Source of the DNA: Chlamydiota bacterium
GTDB taxonomy: Bacteria; Chlamydiota; Chlamydiia; Chlamydiales; Rhabdochlamydiaceae
Direction of reading: 5' to 3'
Assembly: GCA_003176115.1 (NCBI GenBank)
Contig: PSRO01000039.1
Coordinates: 1-40,537 of the forward strand
Length of the DNA: 40,537 nucleotides
In this document: positions 9,668 through 18,725 of the stretch, piece after piece
Layout of the letters: the number at the start of each line of letters is the position of its first letter
How positions within the stretch are numbered: the stretch's first letter is position 1
The notes under the pieces: generated by a model
Database searches by the model: none
What the model saw: only the letters and a program-made list of their open reading frames with translations
What the model was told of the DNA's origin: nothing
Translations under genes and position numbers: made by a program

Positions 9668-11063
9668 TACAGAAAGTAGAAAGAAAGAAGAGGTTCTGCC
9701 TTTAGATGGTAAAACAATCCACATGTATACATGTGGTCCTACTATTTATCATTATGCGCATATTGGGAATTTTCGCACTTATGTTGCAGAAGATCTACTG
9801 CGTAGAAGTTTGAAGCTTTTAGGATATCAGATTATACAAGCCATGAATATCACTGATATTGACGATAAGACAATTACAGCAGCAATTGCACAAAAAGTGT
9901 CTTTGCATGAATACACAAGGCCTTACGAAGAGGCTTTTTTCGAAGATCTTTATTCTCTGAATATAGAGCCTGTCGAATATTACCCTCGAGCTACAGAGTA
10001 TATAGAAGAAATGATTTTGATTATTCAGAAGTTACTCGAATTAAAGATAGCTTATCAAGGGATAGACAAAAGCATTTATTTTTCCATTGCTAAGTTTCCT
10101 TCTTATGGACGGCTTTCACACCTTTGTCTAGATCAGTTAGAAGCTGGTGCTTCTAATCGAATGTCAGAAGATGAATATGAGAAAGAAAACATAGCTGATT
10201 TTGCCTTATGGAAAGCCTATGATCCAGAAAAAGAGCAGGGAATTTATTGGGATAGTCCGTTTGGTCCTGGGCGCCCAGGATGGCATATAGAATGCTCGGC
10301 CATGGCCATGAAATTATTGGGCTCTAGCATTGACATTCATGCTGGGGGAGTAGACAATATGTTTCCTCATCATGAAAATGAGATTGCCCAATCAGAGGCC
10401 TTTTCTTGTTCACAGTTTGTCAAATACTGGGTGCATATAGAGCATCTTTTAATCGACCATAAAAAGATGTCAAAAAGTTTAGGTAACTTCTATACCTTGC
10501 GAGATCTTATTGCCAAAGGATATGAGGGGCGTCATATTCGCTATCTTTTACTACAAACCCATTATCGTACTCAGCTTAATTTTACTTTTAGAGCCCTAGA
10601 AGCGGCACGTGCTTCTTTGCAGAGAATAGATGATTTCATTGTAAGACTAAAGACATTGGCAATGGATCTAGAAATAGACTCTACTACAGACATTTTGAAA
10701 ACAGCAGAAGAGATGTTTTATCTACATCTTGCAGATGATTTGCATATTTCTGCAGCGTTAGCTGCTCTATTTGAATTGATTCGTCAAGTCAACATTCTTT
10801 GTGATGAAAAGAGAGTTTCTTTAAAAGAAGCAAAAAAAATATTCACCTTCCTTCAAAAGATAGACACTGTACTAGGATGTATATTTATAGAAGAAGAAGG
10901 CATACCAGAAGATCTACAAGAAGCTCTACGCTTAAGACAACATGCACGCAGAGAGAAAAACTGGAAATTAGCCGATAGCTACCGTGATAAAATCCAGACA
11001 CGAGGGTATTGTATAGAAGATAGTCCTCAAGGTCCACGTTTAAAAAAAATGAGAACTATATGA
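9645..11063 (+). CDS. cysS: Cysteinyl-tRNA synthetase
   Basis: MYTCGPTIYHYAHIGNFRTYV (HIGH-type), PGWHIECSAMAMKLLG, HAGGVDNMFPHHENEIAQ and KMSKSLGNFYTL (KMSKS). Confidence 0.97.
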   Translation: MMHLKIYNTESRKKEEVLPLDGKTIHMYTCGPTIYHYAHIGNFRTYVAEDLLRRSLKLLGYQIIQAMNITDIDDKTITAAIAQKVSLHEYTRPYEEAFFEDLYSLNIEPVEYYPRATEYIEEMILIIQKLLELKIAYQGIDKSIYFSIAKFPSYGRLSHLCLDQLEAGASNRMSEDEYEKENIADFALWKAYDPEKEQGIYWDSPFGPGRPGWHIECSAMAMKLLGSSIDIHAGGVDNMFPHHENEIAQSEAFSCSQFVKYWVHIEHLLIDHKKMSKSLGNFYTLRDLIAKGYEGRHIRYLLLQTHYRTQLNFTFRALEAARASLQRIDDFIVRLKTLAMDLEIDSTTDILKTAEEMFYLHLADDLHISAALAALFELIRQVNILCDEKRVSLKEAKKIFTFLQKIDTVLGCIFIEEEGIPEDLQEALRLRQHARREKNWKLADSYRDKIQTRGYCIEDSPQGPRLKKMRTI

Positions 11064-11323
11064 CACAAAAAGCTATGACAAAAGATGAGATCTTTGTGCT
11101 TAAACTCTATGAATTAGCCATGCAATCAGGAACTCCTTATGGGCAAATTGATTGCTTAGAGATAGCCAAAGCCATTGGACAAAATACCAAGGGTGCACAA
11201 GTTATTGCACGTGATTTAGCTCAAGCTAATTTTGTTAAGAAAGCAGAAGGCAATAGAGTTTATCTTACCGACCATGGCTTAAAACTTGTGCAACAAGTTG
11301 TGCAACAGCAACAAAAAAGCTAA
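11060..11323 (+). CDS. Small winged-helix/HTH-like hypothetical protein
   Basis: 87-aa ORF overlapping cysS (ATGA). CLEIAKAIGQNTKGAQVIARDLAQANFVKKAEGNRVYLTDHG looks like a wHTH helix-turn-helix-wing arrangement. Confidence 0.7.
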   Translation: MTQKAMTKDEIFVLKLYELAMQSGTPYGQIDCLEIAKAIGQNTKGAQVIARDLAQANFVKKAEGNRVYLTDHGLKLVQQVVQQQQKS

Positions 11324-11334
11324 ATAGTTAAATT

Positions 11335-12182
11335 TTATATGGAATTTGTTTTTCCACTGAGATTTTTAAGGTCTTCTGGTTTCAGAGGTGAAGAGCCAAA
11401 AAGCATGTTTTTTAAAACGGTTAATTTACCCCAAAGCCCTTGAATCTTGGTTGTGGTAAATACATGGTGTTTGGTGCCAGTGAGGTACCGTTTGCCCTGC
11501 TAGAGCGCCTGTTTTATCAAAAACATGAACAGCAGAATCTCGTCGATCAGGGTTTTTATCTTTGTAGAAATGAATTAATTTTTGAGACAGATCGTCAATT
11601 TCTAAAAATTCTTCTTTGGTTAAGTCAGAAAATTTTTCACGATGTTCTTTAGGAACTAATAATAAATGAACCTTTTCAGGTCCTATAGGAGCATAATCGT
11701 AAAGAATATTTATTAATCTTCCTTCAAATACCCGTTGCTTTTCGATAATTTTTTGCGTGCAAAACGCATCTCTTGAAGGGGTCTCTCCTGATTGAGAGAA
11801 TAGTTCTTTTTCTGAGAGTAGATCTTTAGCTTTTTGGAAATCTTTAACGATTGATTTCTTATGATTTTGTGAAGTATACACACCTCCTAAAGTAACTATT
11901 CAAAACCTTTAATTGTTGCCAGAAACTCCAACTATTCTTGGAAAAGGGCACAATTTGCATGTTATATTCGGAAGGATCAGATACTTTTCTATATCTAAGA
12001 TAATCAGTTATTCCTTGTTTCTGCCACATCTGAATGATTTTTTGCGTTTTTTCATAAATCTCTGATGGGTCAATTGTCTGATCAGGTTTTCCTATAACTT
12101 GCAAAGAACCAACAAGCAATGAACGTTCTGGCACGACTATGTTTACAGTTGCATCTGAGTCAATAACCACCTCATTTTGCAT
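11335..12182 (-). pseudogene. HIT-family (histidine triad) protein gene broken by two frameshifts
   Basis: Three frame segments join into one protein. MQNEVVIDSDATVNIV...WQQLKVL starts at ATG12182 with an AAGGAG SD. The middle frame (...TLGGVYTSQ...AGQTVPHWHQ) covers about 11478-11890. The third frame (HHVFTTTKIQGLWGKLTVLKNMLFGSSPLKPEDLKNLSGKTNSI*) ends at 11335. Shifts lie near 11885-11903 and in the TTT/AAA run at 11470-11472. Confidence 0.85.
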
Positions 12183-12370
12183 AGATTCTCCTTGAGAAGT
12201 TTTACAATACCAAGAAAAAGGAGGAATATACGTACATATCAAGATATCCTTCTTATAGATTTAAATTTGTAAAACCTAAAAAAAGATAGATTATAAAATA
12301 TAAAATATTTCATGCTCGTTATGCAAATCCTTAATTTGACCATCAACACGTATATTTGAGGAGGTTATTT

Positions 12371-12682
12371 ATGACAGTAGCACCAACTTCATATGGCTCT
12401 ATACCCATGCCTATTGAACAAGAAGGGGTTTTGTATACACCATATGGAACCCACCGAGTGAATCAGCAAGATTTCAGTCGATTGCAAAAAACCTTGATAA
12501 AAGGTCTAATTGCATTTGCTGCAGCAAATTTAGCAATAGGTGGATCTATTGTGGGGTTTGGAGCATATTCTGAAAATGAAGGAGCAACTTGGGGCAGTAT
12601 GCCTTTTTTTGCTAATAGTGTACTTGGTCTATTTGGCCTTTTCATGGCTAGACATTTCCAGGAAGTGACTCGAGGAGTATGA
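12371..12682 (+). CDS. Small membrane hypothetical protein
   Basis: GAGGAGG upstream of ATG12371. Two hydrophobic segments (GLIAFAAANLAIGGSIVGFGAY and FFANSVLGLFGLFMA). Confidence 0.65.
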   Translation: MTVAPTSYGSIPMPIEQEGVLYTPYGTHRVNQQDFSRLQKTLIKGLIAFAAANLAIGGSIVGFGAYSENEGATWGSMPFFANSVLGLFGLFMARHFQEVTRGV

Positions 12683-12703
12683 CTCTTTATCTCTTTAAAA
12701 AAG

Positions 12704-12726
12704 GGAGCTGTCTTTACAACAGCTCC
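12704..12726. terminator. Hairpin between convergent genes, probable (bidirectional) intrinsic terminator
   Basis: Perfect 8-bp stem GGAGCTGT/ACAGCTCC with 7-nt loop. A6 on the + strand before the stem gives a T6 tract for the minus-strand lysS transcript; a weaker T-rich flank follows on the + strand. Confidence 0.75.
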
Positions 12727-12731
12727 TTATT

Positions 12732-14297
12732 CTATTCTTCTGGGCGCATAATAGGGAAGAAGAGCACATCTCGAATAGAGGTGGCTTTTGTTAGCAACAT
12801 TACTAAACGGTCAACCCCCATTCCCATTCCACCGGTATTGGGAATGCCTTGGCAAATCGATTCTAGGAACTCTTCATCTAGAGGAGAGGCTTCTTCATCG
12901 CCTGCAGCACGTTTTTCTGCTTGAGCTTCTAAAAGCTCTCTTTGTAAAATAGGGTCATTGAGCTCTGTATAAGAATTACAAAACTCTGAGCCTAGAATAA
13001 AGGTCTCAAATCTTTCTACAAAGCGCTCTTGTTTCAGTTTTGGATTGCGATGCAGCTTGCAAAGAGGGGTAGTTTCAATCGGATGATCGATGATATGATG
13101 AGGTTGGATCAGATGCTCTTCTACAAACTCTTCAAAAGCATGTGCAATTAAAGCTCCTTTGCTAGCTTTCTGTAATTCTTTGGGATCAAGAATCGTATTT
13201 TTAATCAGATAATTGGAAAGTTCTTTTTCATTCATTCGATCTACATCTATTTTAGCATAGGTAAGAATACTATCTTTCATAGAAAGACGTTTCCAAGGAG
13301 CTTTTAAATCAATAGTTACCTCTTCTGCTTCTTTTTGAAAAGTGAGCTGGGTGGTGTTAAATAACTTAAGTGCTAGCTCTTCAAATAGGTTTTCCACTAG
13401 CCGCATCATATCGTGATAATCCCAATAGGCGGCATAGGCCTCTAGCTCGGTAAACTCTGGGTTGTGAGTGCGATCGATTCCTTCATTACGGAATACTTTT
13501 CCCATTTCAAAGACCTTTAGAAGCCCTCCTGCAATCAATTTTTTTAAAGGAATTTCTAAAGAAATCCTCAAAAACATTTCTTGATCTAGTGCGTGAAGAT
13601 GGGTTGCAAAAGGTTTTGCAGAAGCGCCTCCATAAGTATTTTGCAGGACAGGTGTTTCTACTTCCATAAAACCTAGTCTATGAAAATACTTACGTGTAAG
13701 CTCTAGAATGCGAGAGCGCATAACAAAAGTATGCACTACATCAGGATTTGCAATTAAATCAAGCCAGCGTTTGCGATATCGCACACCTTTATCTGCAAGT
13801 CCACTGTATTTGTCAGGCAGTGGAAGTAAGCTTTTACAAAGTATTTTCACTCTATGAGCATACAGGGTAAGTTCTCCTTTATGCGTGTGAAATACATATC
13901 CCTCTACACCTAAAAAATCCCCTAAGTCGATCTTTTTTTCCAAAAACTTTAGAGAATGCATTTCTTCACTGGGTTGAAAACCATCTACACAGGTGGTATT
14001 TCTATTAAACATCACTTGGATACGACCGGTTTCATCCTGTAATTGAGCAAAAGCGTTTTTCCCCATTCCACGAAAGAGCACAAGTCTTCCAGCCACAGAG
14101 GTTTTCTCTGTTTTTGCTTCTTCTGCCTCTTCACTAGTCCCAGCTTTCTTATCTACCCACTTTGCGTGTAATTGTTGAGCAGTATTTTCAGGAGAAAAAG
14201 TAGGAGGATAAGGATCGATCCCTAGTTGTTTAATCTCTTCTAATTTACGTAAACGATTTTGGAATTCTTCCTGTTCGTAGTAATCTGGTTTTTGCAT
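12732..14297 (-). CDS. lysS: Lysyl-tRNA synthetase (class II)
   Basis: Class II motifs: RYRKRWLDLIANPDV, FMEVETPVLQNTYGGASAKPF, VFRNEGIDRTHNPEFTELEAYAAY and GMGMGVDRLVMLLT. Confidence 0.97.
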   Translation of the reverse strand: MQKPDYYEQEEFQNRLRKLEEIKQLGIDPYPPTFSPENTAQQLHAKWVDKKAGTSEEAEEAKTEKTSVAGRLVLFRGMGKNAFAQLQDETGRIQVMFNRNTTCVDGFQPSEEMHSLKFLEKKIDLGDFLGVEGYVFHTHKGELTLYAHRVKILCKSLLPLPDKYSGLADKGVRYRKRWLDLIANPDVVHTFVMRSRILELTRKYFHRLGFMEVETPVLQNTYGGASAKPFATHLHALDQEMFLRISLEIPLKKLIAGGLLKVFEMGKVFRNEGIDRTHNPEFTELEAYAAYWDYHDMMRLVENLFEELALKLFNTTQLTFQKEAEEVTIDLKAPWKRLSMKDSILTYAKIDVDRMNEKELSNYLIKNTILDPKELQKASKGALIAHAFEEFVEEHLIQPHHIIDHPIETTPLCKLHRNPKLKQERFVERFETFILGSEFCNSYTELNDPILQRELLEAQAEKRAAGDEEASPLDEEFLESICQGIPNTGGMGMGVDRLVMLLTKATSIRDVLFFPIMRPEE

Positions 14298-14409
14298 AAT
14301 GGATCTCTTTGAAATTTTCTACTATTTTAGAGGGTTGCTTGCAAAACTGCAAGTAGAGAAGACAATACCAATTAGCAAAAAGTGTTTTCTCCTGATTTAA
14401 AAGAAAAAA

Positions 14410-14814
14410 CTAGTAAGCGTATTTATTTTCGTTTTGTACTTGCTTGTCCTCAGAAGATAATGGTAATAACATACGATCCCCCCACCAAACAGGTATAGTA
14501 AAAGGTAAGCGTGGATTTATGATGTACACATAATCTTCATGATATAAGGGAATAACGGGCATTTCATTTAAAATAAGTTTTTCTGCTTGTTCTAGAGTTT
14601 GAAGTCTTTTATCTGCCTCTTCATAAAAAGATCGATCGAGTAATTTGATATACTCTGGGTTTTCCCAGTTAGAGAAATTTGTTGCATAGGATTTATACTT
14701 AAACCTTTCTAGAACACTCATTTATTCTAGATATACTTTTGAGATTTGGTGAACAGAATTTGAGTAGATACAAGTATACAAGCAATAAAGAAAAAAAATT
14801 AGGATTTTTTTCAT
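14410..14814 (-). pseudogene. oppA remnant: signal peptide, in-frame stop, then C-terminal fragment of an oligopeptide-binding protein
   Basis: ATG14814 with AAGGAG SD encodes MKKILIFFLYCLYTCIYSNSVHQISKVYLE, then TAA (14722-14724). The same frame continues with MSVLERFKYKSYATNFSNWENPEYIKLLD...LQTLEQAEKLILNEMPVIPLYHEDYVYIINP, the typical C-terminus of SBP_bac_5/OppA proteins. The large middle part is missing. Confidence 0.8.
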
Positions 14815-15011
14815 AGTAAATCTCCTTAATCAATATTTTAAGATAAGGACAATAGCCTAAAAAATTTATTTGTAACTTGTAAAGTAGCATCTGAGGAACG
14901 GTTATAGTAAGTTGACAATCCGCCTCGTTACCAAATGGAGCAAAGATTTATCAAGACCTAAAAAAAGAAAGAGGCTACGCTCGATTAGGACATCTTAAAG
15001 AGATTTTACAA

Positions 15012-15668
15012 ATGACATGGCCTGATCCAAATTTGATTTATCCGATAAAAGATTATAATAAACTTGTATTTCTTAAGAATTTCATCAAGGCGAGTAATAT
15101 TATCATTGGTGATTATACTTACTTTGATGATAGGCGACATGGGCCAGAAAATTTTGAAGAATATAATGTTCTTTATAACTATGACTTCTCCAAGGTAAAA
15201 CTCATCCTCGGCAAATTTTGTGCAATTGCAGCCGAAACGCGTTTTATCATGACAGGAGATCATAAGCTCGATGCAATAAGCACTTATCCTTTTCCTATTT
15301 TCGGTCATGGATGGGAATATGCTTTTAACGTCTATGACTTGCCAGTTAAAGGAGATATTATTGTGGGAAATGATGTTTGGTTCGGATATGATTCTTTGAT
15401 TATGAATGGAGTAACCATAGGCAACGGTGCAATTATCGCTGCTAGAGCTGTGGTTGTTAAAGATGTTCCTGCTTATTCTATCGTTGCTGGTAATCCAGCT
15501 AAAGTTGTAAAGATGCGATTCGATGATCAAACAATTGACCGTCTTTTGAAAATAGCTTGGTGGGATTGGAATATAGAGAAAATCAATCAGAACTTGAAAT
15601 GGATCTGTAATCTCGACGTTGATCGTCTAGAAGAGGCAGGTTTTAACAACTCAGAAAAACTTCAATAA
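15012..15668 (+). CDS. Hexapeptide-repeat xenobiotic acetyltransferase (Vat/CatB-like family)
   Basis: Left-handed beta-helix signature IIVGNDVWFGYDSLIMNGVTIGNGAIIAARAVVVKDVPAYSIVAGNPAKVVKMRF, plus KFCAIAAETRFIMTGDHKLDAISTYPF typical of Vat/XAT enzymes. Confidence 0.9.
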   Translation: MTWPDPNLIYPIKDYNKLVFLKNFIKASNIIIGDYTYFDDRRHGPENFEEYNVLYNYDFSKVKLILGKFCAIAAETRFIMTGDHKLDAISTYPFPIFGHGWEYAFNVYDLPVKGDIIVGNDVWFGYDSLIMNGVTIGNGAIIAARAVVVKDVPAYSIVAGNPAKVVKMRFDDQTIDRLLKIAWWDWNIEKINQNLKWICNLDVDRLEEAGFNNSEKLQ

Positions 15669-15685
15669 ACAAATTTAAATTATGT

Positions 15686-17923
15686 CTAAAAAAAAGTAGA
15701 CAAAGGATCCACATCAATAGAGAGTTTGATCTCTTTGTGTTGTGGTATCTGATGTAGTTGAGGGAGTATAGGGATTAATTTTTTCGCTTTAATCAAAAAC
15801 TGGTAGCGGAACATGTCTTTAATCTTAGCATGACCGCAAGCGATAAGCGGTAGAATTTCACAGCTGTTTGTCAGTTTTCTTGTTAGGTCTTTTCGGATTT
15901 TTTCTGCATATTCTACAGTCTGGGACTCTATTTTTCCGCTAAAGATCAGTTTTACAAGTCTGGTAAAGGGGGGGTAGCAAAATAGCCTACGTGTTTGTAT
16001 TTCTTGGGCAAAAAATCCTTCAAAATTTTGTTGTTGGGCTAAAGAGAGAATAACATGTTCTGGGAGAAGGGTTTGGATGACCACTTCTCCTAATAGGGAT
16101 CCTCTTCCAGATCTACCAGCTACTTGAGTGAGCAATTGGAAGGTGGTCTCACTAGCTCGAAAATCAGGGATTTGTAAGTTGCTATCAGCCATGAGAACAC
16201 CTACTAATGTCACTAAAGGAAAATGCAGACCTTTGGCGATCATTTGTGTTCCGATCAACACATCAGCTTTACCTGTACGAAACTGTTTTAATAAGAGTTC
16301 GTGGCTTCCTTTATGACGAGTTGTATCCTTGTCAATACGCAGTGTGCGCGCTTCTGGCAGCAGAGCTTTTAAAGAACGCTCTACTAATTCTGTACCGACT
16401 CCTTTAAATTTTAATTGCCCTTCCGCATGACATTTGGGACAGGATTTAGGAGGAGGAAGGCAAAAATCGCATAGATGGCAGCTAAGTCGGTTTTCTTTCA
16501 AATAAAAGGTCAAAGAGATATCACAATGAGGGCAACTTACCACGTATGAACAGTTTAAGCAGAGTTGTGAAGTGTGATAGCCTCTTCGGTTTAAAAAGAG
16601 CAATACTTGCTCACCAAGCGCTATCTTCTGTTTGATTTTCTCAATCAGTATTTCAGAAAATAGGGTAAATCCCTTAGCTTTTTGATACTGAGGGCGCATA
16701 TCAACGATTTGTATTTGTGGCAGATGAGCTTTGTCTGCTCGTTTGGGCAGCGTATTTAAATGGTATTTATCTAAAAAAGTATTTCGATAGCTTTCTAAGC
16801 TAGGAGTTGCACTGCCTAAGATCACTGTTGCTTGATTTAGCTTAGCGCGCATAACAGCTATATCACGTGCATGGTATCTAGGGGATTCTTCTGTTTGTTT
16901 GTAGGAGCTTTCATGTTCTTCATCAACAATGATAAGACCTAATCTACAAGTAGGGCTAAATATAGCAGATCTAGCTCCAATGACAATAGGAGTAATATGA
17001 GTTGCAATATTATGCCAAGCATCTCTTTTTTCTCCAATAGAGAGTCGATAGTGCAAAATGGCTAATTTTTGCAAAAACCTACTTCTTAATCTTTCTATGG
17101 TTTGAGAAGTTAAAGCAATTTCTGGAACAAGAAATATGATGCTTTTTCCTTGTTCTAGTGCATGTTGGATGGCTTGTAGATACACTTCTGTTTTTCCACT
17201 GCCTGTTACTCCATATAATAGATGTGTGTGAAATTGATTTGTATTTAAGCTGTGTTTTATGGATTCAAGAGCTTTTACTTGTTCAGGATTTAACGATTTT
17301 GGTTTAGTTCTGAAAAACTCCCATTCTAATAAATGAGAGCGATCAATGGTAATCGAAGAGCAACTTAATATGTTTTTTTTCACTAGTGTATCAATCGGAC
17401 TACGAGAGACGTGGGCTTTTTCCATCAGTTCACTGAGCAATAATCCTTTAGGAGCTTGTAGAAGAGTCGATACTACCTCAGCTTGTGTAGGAGATGCTAA
17501 ACGCAAGCTTTCACATAACTCTTTTAGCCTTGCTTTATCAAGAAGAGGCTTGATAAATAGCTGTTGCTTAGCTCCTGTATCTTTGCGCGCGCTAGGTGGT
17601 AGGATTACTTGCAAGACTTTGCGCAAAGGGCAGCAGTAATAGTGTGCCATCCACTTAGCAAGGGAGACTAGATCCTTGGGTAAAACAGGCGTATCTAAAA
17701 GCTCTATAATCTCACGTAACTTTTTTATAGGAGTCGTTTGTTTAATCTCAATGACCGTAGCTAATCTAGTAGATCCTTGTAAAGGGACCTTTACTCTAGA
17801 ACCTATATGAATACGACCTATAAGTTCTGTGCAAACTTTATAATCAAGGGTCATATTAATGGCTTGATCTAAAATTACAGAAACGATGTTGCCGGAGTTA
17901 AGATCTGACATAGAGATTTCCAA
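15686..17923 (-). CDS. priA: Primosomal replication protein N' (PriA helicase)
   Basis: Walker A LLYGVTGSGKTEVYLQAI, DEEH box, CXXC zinc-binding cluster (LCLNCSYVVSCPHCDISLTF...CHLCDFCLPPPKSCPKC) and VLIGTQMIAKGLHFPLVTLVGVL. Confidence 0.96.
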   Translation of the reverse strand: MEISMSDLNSGNIVSVILDQAINMTLDYKVCTELIGRIHIGSRVKVPLQGSTRLATVIEIKQTTPIKKLREIIELLDTPVLPKDLVSLAKWMAHYYCCPLRKVLQVILPPSARKDTGAKQQLFIKPLLDKARLKELCESLRLASPTQAEVVSTLLQAPKGLLLSELMEKAHVSRSPIDTLVKKNILSCSSITIDRSHLLEWEFFRTKPKSLNPEQVKALESIKHSLNTNQFHTHLLYGVTGSGKTEVYLQAIQHALEQGKSIIFLVPEIALTSQTIERLRSRFLQKLAILHYRLSIGEKRDAWHNIATHITPIVIGARSAIFSPTCRLGLIIVDEEHESSYKQTEESPRYHARDIAVMRAKLNQATVILGSATPSLESYRNTFLDKYHLNTLPKRADKAHLPQIQIVDMRPQYQKAKGFTLFSEILIEKIKQKIALGEQVLLFLNRRGYHTSQLCLNCSYVVSCPHCDISLTFYLKENRLSCHLCDFCLPPPKSCPKCHAEGQLKFKGVGTELVERSLKALLPEARTLRIDKDTTRHKGSHELLLKQFRTGKADVLIGTQMIAKGLHFPLVTLVGVLMADSNLQIPDFRASETTFQLLTQVAGRSGRGSLLGEVVIQTLLPEHVILSLAQQQNFEGFFAQEIQTRRLFCYPPFTRLVKLIFSGKIESQTVEYAEKIRKDLTRKLTNSCEILPLIACGHAKIKDMFRYQFLIKAKKLIPILPQLHQIPQHKEIKLSIDVDPLSTFF

Positions 17924-18558
17924 AGAGCGGTTTTTTGATCAGGCTGTGTATATGTTTCTAGTGTCTTAAGAATGATAAGAGGAATGGTTGCTAGAAAGTG
18001 CTGGTTTTTTTCCTGTGTATAGCACTGCATCAATGTAGTATATTGCTGCGCTGCCTGTGTAAGAATGATTAATTTAAGGCTATTTTTTTTGAAAAAGGAT
18101 TCCCAGCCTTTTTCTTTTTCCAATTTTGTGCCAGAGATTAATTTAGTAACGGATAAACGATCATGAATAGCTCTTGCAAGATCTTTTAAGAAAAGCAGTT
18201 CTTCATTAGAAGATGGACCAGTAATGATGACAACTTCCATTTGCTCATTCCAGGCATTAGCTACTTTTTGTGCTTTAAGATCATCGAGTATTGTATCGCG
18301 CAGTTTCATATTAGGAGCGATCTTCTGTATCGTAGATCGAATAGAAGGCCAGCGATCAAGAGCTGTTTGTTTTAAAATAGGCTTTTGTTTTACTTCTTGT
18401 GTTTTTACCAAAGGTTTTCTTGTTTCTAGAAGCGGGATAGGAGGATGAAAAAATCCGTAGACCTCTGGTGAAGTACGCGAAAAGCAAGGGCTTTCTTTAA
18501 GTAAACTAACCGCTTGACTAACGAGATCAAGCAATTCTTTCTGTAGTGTATTTAACAT
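17875..18558 (-). CDS. Hypothetical protein upstream of priA
   Basis: 227-aa ORF overlapping the priA 5' end, co-oriented. The position matches the chlamydial gene adjacent to priA (from memory). Confidence 0.75.
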   Translation of the reverse strand: MLNTLQKELLDLVSQAVSLLKESPCFSRTSPEVYGFFHPPIPLLETRKPLVKTQEVKQKPILKQTALDRWPSIRSTIQKIAPNMKLRDTILDDLKAQKVANAWNEQMEVVIITGPSSNEELLFLKDLARAIHDRLSVTKLISGTKLEKEKGWESFFKKNSLKLIILTQAAQQYTTLMQCYTQEKNQHFLATIPLIILKTLETYTQPDQKTALWKSLCQILTPATSFL

Positions 18559-18725
18559 AGGAATACATGCTTTTTATTCTATCTGCATGTTACATGAAGT
18601 CTTAGATTGTTTTACAGGTTTAGTTCTTAGAAACAAAAAGCATTATTCTACTTCTTAAATTTGTTTATTGCTGAAATTAAAATTTATGCTAGTTTACGTA
18701 GATAGATTTTTTTCTTGGTAAAATT

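Noticed and set aside
11440-11652. 70-aa + ORF
   Set aside because: Antisense to the HIT-family pseudogene; no motif.
12679-12924. 81-aa + ORF
   Set aside because: Antisense to the lysS 3' end and contains the terminator hairpin.
14699-14890. 63-aa minus ORF MLLYKLQINF...
   Set aside because: Out of frame with the better-supported SD plus signal-peptide ORF starting at ATG14814.
15006-15530. 174-aa minus ORF antisense to the acetyltransferase
   Set aside because: The + strand has a clear hexapeptide-repeat protein; the antisense product is low-complexity and Ile/Asn/Ser rich.
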